From assembly GCA_025463765.1 (NCBI GenBank), contig JAODBC010000092.1:16390-80389 (forward strand): DNA of 64,000 bases. Direction: 5' to 3'. Origin of the DNA: Subtercola sp. (GTDB lineage Bacteria; Actinomycetota; Actinomycetes; Actinomycetales; Microbacteriaceae). The notes below the pieces were generated by a model that was not told where the DNA came from, made no database searches, and saw only the letters and a program-made list of their open reading frames with translations. Positions 41,785 to 48,852 of the stretch are shown here, in pieces. Positions within the stretch are counted from its first letter, which is position 1, and each line of letters opens with the position of its first letter. The position numbers and the translations under genes were made by a program.

Positions 41785-42135
41785 GCGCTTCTCTTCGGAG
41801 ACGGTCACAGCCACATGCACCTACCTCACTCCCTTCGCGGGTGGTTCTCGTCGGCAGTGAAGAAGTCACAGACGGCCGACAAGACGTTCGCCAGGGTGAC
41901 GGTGCACGACATGCGGCACACCGCCGCGAGTCTCGCGATCTCGGCCGGCGCAAATGTGAAGGCCGTGCAGCGGATGCTCGGCCATGCCTCTGCAGCGATG
42001 ACCCTCGACACCTACGCCGACCTATTCGACGACGATCTCGATGCAGTTGCCACGGCCCTCAACAAGGCCAAGAATTCTGCAGATGTTGCCAAAGCGTTGC
42101 CAGACGCGCACTCTGCGCAAAGAAAAACCCCCTAA
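41785..42135 (+). pseudogene. C-terminal fragment of a tyrosine recombinase (integrase)
   Basis: About 115 residues remain: LLFGDGHSHMHL, then HDMRHTAASLAISAG, KAVQRMLGHASAAM and LDTYADLF. These have the second Arg, His, and nucleophilic Tyr, but the first catalytic Arg and the DNA-binding N-terminal domains are absent. The first 20 codons before 41785 do not look like integrase. Hence it is inactive. It stops 37 bp before the tRNA-Ser att copy, the usual place for a site-specific integrase. Confidence 0.8.
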
Positions 42136-42166
42136 CTTCCGCATGAACAAAGGGAAGCAGGGGGTT
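42126..42166 (+). terminator. Hairpin terminator at the integrase stop
   Basis: AACCCCCTAACTTCC at 42126-42140 pairs with GGAAGCAGGGGGTT at 42153-42166 with one bulged pair. The stop codon lies within the left arm. It ends 6 bp before the att repeat. A similar hairpin of lower quality lies at about 35214-35253. Confidence 0.65.
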
Positions 42167-42171
42167 CGAAG

Positions 42172-42199
42172 ATGGCGGTACCGGTGGGATTTGAACCCA
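42172..42199. repeat. Right att copy inside the tRNA-Ser gene
   Basis: The 28-bp sequence from ATGGCGGTACCGGTGG is the 3' end of the intact tRNA-Ser(CGA), i.e. CCA end, acceptor stem and part of the T arm. It is the origin of the copies at 35260 and 38466. Integration here keeps the tRNA whole. Confidence 0.85.
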
Positions 42200-42262
42200 C
42201 GGTGCTCTTTCAAGCACACATGTTTTCGAGACATGTACCTTCGGCCGCTCGGACACGGTACC
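42173..42262 (-). tRNA. tRNA-Ser (anticodon CGA)
   Basis: On the minus strand the 5' acceptor GGTACCG pairs with CGGTACC before the discriminator base and an encoded CCA. The anticodon arm reads ACATGT-CTCGAAA-ACATGT, giving anticodon CGA. A variable arm (TGCTTGAAAGAGCA) is long as in class II serine tRNAs, and the T arm is GTGGG-TTCAAAT-CCCAC. Total 90 nt with CCA. It reads UCG codons. It is the integration target of the tandem island. Confidence 0.95.
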
Positions 42263-42369
42263 GGGAAATACCTTACGGCACGGTCGCGTGAGGCGCCAAT
42301 CGGGGCGTCGAGCGTGAAAGCGAGCCCCGGGCATCCACACCCCGGGTTGAAACGTGACAAAATCGGAGG

Positions 42370-43395
42370 GTGATTTACAACGCTGCAGATGACCGTTACG
42401 AACAGCTCCCCTACCGACGCACGGGCCGCAGTGGGCTGAAGCTCCCGGCGGTGTCGCTGGGGCTCTGGCAGAACTTCGGCGACACGACCACGACCGAGAC
42501 GCAGCGCGCTATTCTCCGGCGCGCCTTCGACCTGGGAGTGACCCACATCGACCTGGCGAACAACTACGGGCCGCCGTACGGCTCGGCCGAGACGAATTTC
42601 GGGCGCATCTTCGCTGAAGACTTCGTGCCGTACCGCGACGAAATGGTGATCTCGTCGAAGGCCGGGTATGACATGTGGCCGGGCCCGTATGGCAATTTCG
42701 GGTCGCGCAAGTACCTGCTGGCGAGCCTCGACCAGTCGCTCGCACGCATGGGGCTCGACTACGTCGACATCTTCTACTCGCACCGGCCCGACCCCGAGAC
42801 TCCCCTCGAAGAGACGATGGGTGCGCTGCACACCGCCGTGCAAAGCGGGCGGGCGCTCTACGCGGGCATCTCGAGCTACTCGCCCGAGCGCACGGTGGAG
42901 GCGGCGCGAATTCTGGCCGACCTCGGCACACCGCTGCTCATTCATCAGCCGTCGTACTCGATGTTCAATCGCTGGATCGAAGACGGCCTACTCGACACCC
43001 TCGGCGATCTGGGGGTCGGATGCATCGCCTTCTCGCCGCTCGCCCAGGGTCTCTTGACCGACCGGTACCTGAACGGCATTCCCGCTGACTCCCGCGCGGC
43101 ACAGAACGGGTCGATGCAGCAGAGCTTCATCAACGACGAGACCCTCGCTCGCGTGAAGGGGCTCAACGACATCGCCGCCGGTCGTGGGCAGACGCTCGCC
43201 CAGCTCGCGCTGTCGTGGGCGCTACGGGATGCCCGGGTCACCTCTGTGCTCATCGGAGCCTCGAGCGTGAAACAGCTCGAAGACAACCTCGCGGCGACCC
43301 ACAACCTCGCGTTCGAGCCCGATGAGCTGTCGGCGATCGACTCGTTCGCCACCGAGGCCGGCATCAACCTCTGGGCGGAGCAGAGCCAGGCCTAG
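42370..43395 (+). CDS. Aldo/keto reductase, YghZ/Gpr-like
   Basis: 341 residues from GTG 42370, which lies directly behind GGAGG; spacing is very tight, so it may be leaderless. The protein begins VIYNAADDRYEQLPYRR, then LKLPAVSLGLWQNFG, like Escherichia coli YghZ (L-glyceraldehyde 3-phosphate reductase). Catalytic residues: Asp and Tyr in HIDLANNYGPPYG, Lys in VISSKAGYDMW and His in YSHRPDPETP. NADPH-binding motif near VLIGASSVKQLEDN. It should detoxify aldehydes such as methylglyoxal. It lies beyond the island, 108 bp past the tRNA. Confidence 0.9.
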   Translation: MIYNAADDRYEQLPYRRTGRSGLKLPAVSLGLWQNFGDTTTTETQRAILRRAFDLGVTHIDLANNYGPPYGSAETNFGRIFAEDFVPYRDEMVISSKAGYDMWPGPYGNFGSRKYLLASLDQSLARMGLDYVDIFYSHRPDPETPLEETMGALHTAVQSGRALYAGISSYSPERTVEAARILADLGTPLLIHQPSYSMFNRWIEDGLLDTLGDLGVGCIAFSPLAQGLLTDRYLNGIPADSRAAQNGSMQQSFINDETLARVKGLNDIAAGRGQTLAQLALSWALRDARVTSVLIGASSVKQLEDNLAATHNLAFEPDELSAIDSFATEAGINLWAEQSQA

Positions 43396-43503
43396 CCGCC
43401 CCTCGCGTGGCCGCGCGCGGCCGCCGCCCGCCCCGCGCCCGCCCCGCCGCGTTGGCCGGGCGGGAGACTGGGGCGCTTCTATGAGCGATAGGCTCGAAGG
43501 GCA

Positions 43504-44883
43504 ATGCTTTCGATTTCGGTGGTGATACCGGCGCGAAACGACGCCGACATGCTTGAGGCCTGCCTGGCGGCGCTCGCGCGGCAGACGCGCCCGGCAGACG
43601 AGATCATCGTGGTCGACAACGGTAGCGACGACGACACGGCAGAGGTGGCTCGCCGTGCGGGGGCGACGGTGGTCTTCGAGCCGGTCGCGGGCATCCTGCA
43701 TGCCACCGTCGCGGGGTTCGACTACCTGGCAGGCATAGACGCACATCGCGACGGCGTGAACCGCAGCCCAGCCGCGGCGCCGCGAGCCGACATCATGGCG
43801 CGCATCGACGCCGACTCGATTCCCCGGCCCGACTGGCTGGCAGAGATCGAGCGCGCCTTCACCGCCGACCCCGGCCTGACCGGAGTAACCGGCCCTGGCG
43901 AATACTACGGCGGCAACGCGCTGGTGCGCTGGGCCGGCGAGACGTTCTACCTCGGCGGGTACTTCGTCGCGGTGCGCGCACTGATGGGGCACGTGCCTCT
44001 TTTCGGGTCGAACTTCGCGTTGCGCTCCAGCGCCTGGAGCCGCATCAAGCCGGGCCTGCACATCGACAACCCGCGTATGCACGACGATTTCGACATCTCG
44101 ATGCGCCTCACGCCCGCGATGCGAGTGCGTTTCGTCGAAGAAATGCGGATGCCCATCTCAGCCCGTCCGTTCGATTCCCTCGGCGGCTTCAGCCGACGGC
44201 TCGACTGGGCGTTCGCGACGCTGGCGGTGAACTGGGCCGAGGAGCGTCCGTGGACGCGTGTCGCCGCTCGACTCACGGCCGGCGCACGCTACCTCGTTGC
44301 GGAACACCCCGGCCGCCGTCTGGCGAGGGCCGAGCATCCTGCAGCTGTCGCCCAGCACGACGAACGCACCCCCGCGTCACGCGCTCGCGCGCCGATTTCG
44401 GTCGCCTCCGCCGCCGTTTGGAGTCAGAATCGACGCGCGAACACCCGCCGACTCCGCGCCGAACGCGTTTCAGCCCGCGGTGCGGCTGCGCGCGAACAGG
44501 TCGAGCAGGTCGAAACTGAGCTCGTACGGGGCGTCTTCACAGGGGCTGTGACCGGTGCGATAGACGTGCAGGCGGGCTCCGAGCGCCTCGGCGTTGGCCG
44601 CGTGAAGCGCCGTTGGCCACAGATCGTGCTCGCCCACCGCCACGTCGATCGGGATTCCCGACGCTCGAAGTTTTTCACGAACATCCGGAACCCGTTTCAT
44701 CAGCCCCATGATGTCGGCGTGCGACGACCGCCGAGTGTAGGCGAAACGCGCCTTGACGAACCGCAACCGCCCGGGTCGCACGTGCAAGACGTTCACCACG
44801 ACGCCCCAGCGCATGAGGGCGGCGGCGACGCGGTTCGGGGCGTGGGTCGAGAACGCTCCGAGGCGCTTGACGCCACGGAATGA
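43504..44883 (+). CDS. Family 2 glycosyltransferase with dubious C-terminal read-through
   Basis: ATG 43504 begins MLSISVVIPARNDADML. The GT-A core includes DEIIVVDNGSDDD, DIMARIDADSIPRPDW (DxD) and MHDDFDISMRL, closely paralleling the 24417 glycosyltransferase. The domain ends about residue 265 (AARLTAGARYLVAEH). The frame then stays open to 44883, overlapping 414 bp of the convergent alpha/beta hydrolase, with no domain in the extension. A lost stop codon or a frameshift near 44300-44460 would explain it. The first 265 residues are secure, the end is not. Confidence 0.7.
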   Translation: MLSISVVIPARNDADMLEACLAALARQTRPADEIIVVDNGSDDDTAEVARRAGATVVFEPVAGILHATVAGFDYLAGIDAHRDGVNRSPAAAPRADIMARIDADSIPRPDWLAEIERAFTADPGLTGVTGPGEYYGGNALVRWAGETFYLGGYFVAVRALMGHVPLFGSNFALRSSAWSRIKPGLHIDNPRMHDDFDISMRLTPAMRVRFVEEMRMPISARPFDSLGGFSRRLDWAFATLAVNWAEERPWTRVAARLTAGARYLVAEHPGRRLARAEHPAAVAQHDERTPASRARAPISVASAAVWSQNRRANTRRLRAERVSARGAAAREQVEQVETELVRGVFTGAVTGAIDVQAGSERLGVGRVKRRWPQIVLAHRHVDRDSRRSKFFTNIRNPFHQPHDVGVRRPPSVGETRLDEPQPPGSHVQDVHHDAPAHEGGGDAVRGVGRERSEALDATE

Positions 44884-45366
44884 CTGCCCCGGCTCCGGCG
44901 GCGTGCCGAGCAGGGTGAGGCTCGCGACGAGCTCCGGATGCTCGGCGGCCACGATCTCGGCCACGATTCCCGCGAAGGAGTAGCCGAGCAGGTGTACCGG
45001 GGTATCGCCCTGGCGCAGGTAGGCGACGAGGTCGTCGGTGAAGAGTTCGTAGTCGTAGTGCTTCTTCGGCGGTGACAGGTTCTCAGGGCCCGCCCGGTGC
45101 GATTCGTACTGCCCGGCAAGGTCGTAACTCTGCACGTGATAACCCTGCGACACGAGTTCGCCGAAGATGTAGAAGAAGTCTTCTTTCGAGCCCGTGACCC
45201 CGGCGAGCAACACGACCCGCGGATGCCCGGCCTCCCCCGCCTCCCAGACCGCGAGCGGCCCGCTCGGCGCCTCGAACGTCGAGACCGTGACGCCGTCGGG
45301 CGGCGTGGCCCAATCGATGTCGCCAAGGGCTTCGTCGCGCAGCTGCTTTTCACGACGAGTGGTCAC
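44470..45366 (-). CDS. Alpha/beta hydrolase
   Basis: GTG 45366 (VTTRREKQLRDEALGD) gives 298 residues. The fold has VVLLAGVTGSKEDFFYIF (oxyanion), YDLAGQYESHRAGP, the nucleophile elbow LLGYSFAGIVAE, an Asp in DVAVGEHDLWPT and His in YRTGHSPCEDAPYEL. Family members are esterases, haloperoxidase-like or C-C hydrolases; no substrate is indicated. The start is unusual in lacking a good ribosome site, so an upstream start is possible. It overlaps the preceding glycosyltransferase frame on the opposite strand. Confidence 0.82.
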   Translation of the reverse strand: MTTRREKQLRDEALGDIDWATPPDGVTVSTFEAPSGPLAVWEAGEAGHPRVVLLAGVTGSKEDFFYIFGELVSQGYHVQSYDLAGQYESHRAGPENLSPPKKHYDYELFTDDLVAYLRQGDTPVHLLGYSFAGIVAEIVAAEHPELVASLTLLGTPPEPGQSFRGVKRLGAFSTHAPNRVAAALMRWGVVVNVLHVRPGRLRFVKARFAYTRRSSHADIMGLMKRVPDVREKLRASGIPIDVAVGEHDLWPTALHAANAEALGARLHVYRTGHSPCEDAPYELSFDLLDLFARSRTAG

Positions 45367-45520
45367 GTCTGCCAAATTACCGCATCTGGCGAGTTGACAG
45401 TGCCTCACGTCTTCGCGTAGCGTCGGTCGGTTGCGCTGAGCCCCGGTCTTTGGGGCAGTTCGCGCGTCAGCCGGCAGGCCCGCGGGCGTGCCGTCGCACT
45501 CGACAAAGAAACGAAAGGTC

Positions 45521-46695
45521 ATGAAGAAAATCACCGAACGCTTGCTCAGCTGGGCCAGCCTGCTCGAAGACAACACCCTCGAGCAGGCTCGCACTTCCTC
45601 ACGCATGCCGTTCATCTACCCTCACTTGGCACTGATGCCCGATGCCCACCTGGGCCTCGGCGCAACGGTGGGCTCGGTCATCCCGACACTGGGAGCCGTG
45701 ATGCCGGCGGCCGTCGGGGTCGACATCGGCTGCGGCATGATCGCGGTCAGAACGCAGTTCACGGCATCCGATGTCGACGCGCGCGTCGCCGCAGGCTCGC
45801 CATTGCGCGAGCAGATCGAGCGGGCGATTCCCCTGTCGGCAGGCGGAAAGAACAACACCATCGTCACGACGGCCGAGCCGCGCATCGACGAGCTGCGCGC
45901 GCTCGCCTCCGAGTCGGGTTTCGACCCGGCCACGTACGTTCGCGAATGGGAACGGCAGCTCGGCACCCTCGGCAGCGGCAACCACTTCATCGAAGTGTCT
46001 CTCGACGAGACCGACGCGGTGTGGGTGTTCTTGCACTCGGGCAGCCGGGGTATCGGAAACCGCATCGCGCAGCACCACATCAAGGTCGCGCAAGCACTCA
46101 TGTCGAAGTGGTGGATCGAACTACCCGATCGCGACCTCGCCTACCTCGTCGAGGGCACGGCCGAGTTCGACCGCTACATCACCGAGCTTCGCTGGGCACA
46201 GCGGTTTGCTCTGCTCAACCGCGAGGAGATGATGGATCGTGTCATCCGCCAGCTCAGCGAGTGGATGACCGTGCCGATCGTCGAGCAGGAACGCATCAAC
46301 TGCCACCACAACTTCACCGAGAAGGAGACGCACTACGGCAAGAGCGTCTGGCTCTCGCTAAGGGCGCGATCTCGGCGCGGGCGGGTCAGCCGGGGCTCAT
46401 TCCCGGTTCGATGGGAACGGCCTCGTACGTGGTGGCCGGGCTCGGCAACCCCGTCGCGCTGCAGTCGTCGCCGCACGGGGCGGGCCGGTCGTACTCGCGG
46501 TCGGCGGCGCGGCGAACCTTCACGCACGAGCAGTTGCGTGCGGCGATGGTGGGAATCGAGTTTCGCGACACCGACGCTTTCATCGACGAGATTCCCGCGG
46601 CGTACAAGCCGATCGACCAGGTGATGGCCGATGCGGCCGAGCTGGTCGAGGTGCGGCACACGCTGCGGCAGATTCTCAACGTGAAGGGCGACTGA
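45521..46695 (+). pseudogene. rtcB: RtcB-family RNA ligase, frameshifted
   Basis: The frame from ATG 45521 encodes MPDAHLGLGATVGSVIPT, GVDIGCGMIAVRT, LGSGNHFIEV and HSGSRGIGNRIAQHH, diagnostic for RtcB with its Cys and His metal ligands. At about 46357-46360 the frame is lost; the family's KGAISARAGQPGLIPGSMGT motif continues in another frame to the stop at 46695. One missing base (a CGT codon reduced to CT) explains it. The last third contains the GMP-accepting His region. It would repair or splice RNA with 3'-phosphate ends. It may be a true pseudogene or a sequencing error. Confidence 0.85.
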
Positions 46696-46829
46696 GTCGA
46701 GACCGGGTCGGCGGCGGGGTCGGGACCCGGGGTCGGAGCGTCGAGGTCGGGGCGCCGAGGCCGGGCGCCCCGGGGTCTGGGCGCCGGGGACGGGGCGCCG
46801 GGTCGAGGCGCCGGCGTCGGAACGTCGTC

Positions 46830-46898
46830 GATACCTCAGGAGATAGTGCCCGCCGAGGCTGTGCTTGGCGGGCCGCACGGCGTGTCTCCTGAGTTATC
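46830..46898. repeat. Nested inverted repeat between rtcB and mshB
   Basis: Outer arms of 14 bp (46830-46843 and 46885-46898, one mismatch; CTCAGGAGA/TCTCCTGAG core) enclose an inner pair GCCCGCC (46848-46854) and GGCGGGC (46867-46873). The intergenic 46696-46829 before it is made of GGTCGGGGCGCCG-like imperfect repeats. It may be a terminator for rtcB or a REP-like element. Confidence 0.5.
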
Positions 46899-46939
46899 GC
46901 GACGGATCGCCGCACCCTGCCGCGGAATAGGCTGGAACC

Positions 46940-47731
46940 ATGGTCTTTCCCGAGCTCAAACGACCCGACATCGACGTGGGCCGCGACGGCGGCATACCCG
47001 ATGCGACGATACTGCTGCTGCACGCGCACCCCGACGACGAGACGCTCGGCACGGGCGGCCTGATGGCTCGGCTGGTGGCCGAGCGGGTGCGCGTCGTACT
47101 CGTGACGGCGACGCGCGGCGAGCGCGGCGAGGTGGTTCCGGGGCCGCTGAAGCACCTCGAGGGCACCGCCGAACTGGCCGAGGTGCGGGTGGCCGAACTC
47201 GATGCCGCGATGGGCGAGCTGGGGGTGGCCGATCACCGGTTTCTGGGCGCGGCAGATGCCCGGGCATCCACCCGTTCGCCCCGCCGGTACAGCGACTCGG
47301 GCATGAAGTGGGGGGCGTCGGGGTTCGCCGAGGCGGCGCCGGATGCGCCATCCGCCGCGTTGAGCCTCGCCCCGCTCGATGAGGTGGTCGACGATGTACT
47401 TTCCGTCATCGCAGACGTGCGCCCGCACGTGCTGGTGAGTTATGACGAGCGGGGTGGGTACGGGCATCCGGATCACGTGCGCATGCACGATGCAGCTGTT
47501 GCGGCCGCTGAGCGTTCGGGGCTGCCTCTTTATGTGATCGTGTCGAGCGCCGTCGAGGCGCAGGGCGGCGACGTGGTCGTGCCGCTCGGGGAGTATCGTG
47601 CGGCGAAGTTCAGGGCGCTGGCGGCGCATCGCACGCAGCTGAGTGTCGACGGGGACGACATCGTGCTGTCGGGTGGGCAGCGGCGGCCGGTTCGTGACGT
47701 CGAGGTGTTTCGGCGGTGGGCGGGCGAATAG
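46940..47731 (+). CDS. mshB: PIG-L deacetylase, probable mycothiol biosynthesis MshB
   Basis: 263 residues from ATG 46940. The zinc site is complete: HAHPDDE near residue 30-36 and HPDH (GGYGHPDHVRMHD) late. YSDSGMKWG in the middle resembles the RYRDSGM motif typical of MshB rather than plain LmbE. The family deacetylates GlcNAc-inositol in mycothiol synthesis, the main thiol of actinobacteria. It lacks nearby mycothiol genes. Mca (mycothiol conjugate amidase) is the alternative paralogue. Confidence 0.75.
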   Translation: MVFPELKRPDIDVGRDGGIPDATILLLHAHPDDETLGTGGLMARLVAERVRVVLVTATRGERGEVVPGPLKHLEGTAELAEVRVAELDAAMGELGVADHRFLGAADARASTRSPRRYSDSGMKWGASGFAEAAPDAPSAALSLAPLDEVVDDVLSVIADVRPHVLVSYDERGGYGHPDHVRMHDAAVAAAERSGLPLYVIVSSAVEAQGGDVVVPLGEYRAAKFRALAAHRTQLSVDGDDIVLSGGQRRPVRDVEVFRRWAGE

Positions 47732-47748
47732 ACGGGTGTCGGTGCGGC

Positions 47749-47812
47749 GGCGCACTGCGGCGGGCTGCTGCTTCGCGGGTGGCCGCGCGGGGGCGCACTG
47801 CGGCGGGCTGCT
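47749..47812. repeat. Two copies of a 21-bp direct repeat
   Basis: GGCGCACTGCGGCGGGCTGC followed by T occurs at 47749-47769 and 47792-47812, in the spacer after mshB. Between are GC-rich bases of similar type. It is a small minisatellite-like duplication without recognised role. Confidence 0.6.
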
Positions 47813-47883
47813 ACGTCACGGGTGGCGGCGTGGGGGCTGTGCCGTCGCGGCCCGTAATCTCGGGCGCCGGCGGGGCTCGGGTG

Positions 47884-47902
47884 TTAGGCTCGCCTTACTA
47901 GA
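47884..47902. promoter_or_regulatory. Candidate iron box upstream of the oxygenase-like gene
   Basis: TTAGGCTCGCCTTACTAGA agrees with the IdeR/DtxR consensus at about 12 of 19 bases and shares AGGCTCGCC with the site at 7464. It lies 43 bp upstream of the TTG start. A normal -10 sequence could give similar letters. Tentative. Confidence 0.25.
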
Positions 47903-47944
47903 TCATGCTCGAACGCGCGTGGTCTCTGTGAGAAAGGGCCCTTC

Positions 47945-48736
47945 TTGAGCTACATCAGATCTGCTGCCTTCGCAGACACGGGTTATGTCGTGCTGGATTC
48001 GTACGATCAGTCGAAAGACCCCGCAGAGTGGCTCGACCTCGAGTACGTCGACTGGAAGTCGTCGGGCGACACGCGTTTCGCTCCGCTGGCCAGCGCGTTC
48101 GGTGAGCTGGAGTGCAACGGGTTCTGGAATCACACTCCCCCGCGCACCGACAAAGACGGTGTCTGGGTGCAGGCCAACGTCGAGAAGGCTCCGATTCTGA
48201 AGGCCCGAGCCGAAGTGCCGGGCACGAACATCGGGCGGTGCCGCGTCATCGAGCTGCAACCGAACGACTACGTCAATGCCATCTACAATTTGCACCAGGA
48301 TGACAACAATCGGCTGAATCCCGACGGCACGGGGTGGATCGTGCGGGGCTTCTTCAACCTGAGCGACGACCCCGACTCGTTCTTGATCTTGCGCGAAGAC
48401 CGGTTCGACCCCGCGACCGAGGTGCGCATCCCGTTGCCCGCCGGTACGCAGGTCATCGTCGACACGCAGCGGTTCTGGCATGCGGTGTGGCAGGTGGGGC
48501 CGTCGCCGCGGTACTGCCTCATCACCTCGTGGACGTCGGGGCCCGAACTCGACGCATACATAACGAAGTACCACGGGGCGCCGCAGACGACTCAGCCTGC
48601 GCTCGACCCGCAGGTGGTCGAAGACGCCCAGAACGAGGTGAAGCGCCGGCTCGCCGAGCGCGCGGCGACGCTGGCTGCACAGGGAAAGCGGGCCAGCGGC
48701 AAGGCGTTCGTCGAAGAAGACGACTTCGACGACTGA
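47945..48736 (+). CDS. Cupin-fold / 2-oxoglutarate-oxygenase-like hypothetical protein
   Basis: TTG 47945 (MSYIRSAAFADTGYVVL) behind AAAGG gives 263 residues. A beta-rich core contains YNLHQDDNNRLNPDGTG, then RGFFNLSDDPDSFLIL and RFWHAVWQVGPSPRYCL. The His-x-Asp and distal His with Arg order is like the facial triad and 2-oxoglutarate Arg of 2OG-Fe(II) dioxygenases. The family is conserved in Micrococcales but unnamed. The last 60 residues are charged helix. Metal and substrate are not known. Confidence 0.55.
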   Translation: MSYIRSAAFADTGYVVLDSYDQSKDPAEWLDLEYVDWKSSGDTRFAPLASAFGELECNGFWNHTPPRTDKDGVWVQANVEKAPILKARAEVPGTNIGRCRVIELQPNDYVNAIYNLHQDDNNRLNPDGTGWIVRGFFNLSDDPDSFLILREDRFDPATEVRIPLPAGTQVIVDTQRFWHAVWQVGPSPRYCLITSWTSGPELDAYITKYHGAPQTTQPALDPQVVEDAQNEVKRRLAERAATLAAQGKRASGKAFVEEDDFDD

Positions 48737-48852
48737 GTCGGTGTCTGCGGCGAGTGGATGATCGAATTCTCCACAACCACGCACCGCGGCCTTCTCTGCA
48801 CAACTCGGGGCGTCAGCCCCACGGTGTCGGTGGCCGCACCTATCGTTGGGGC

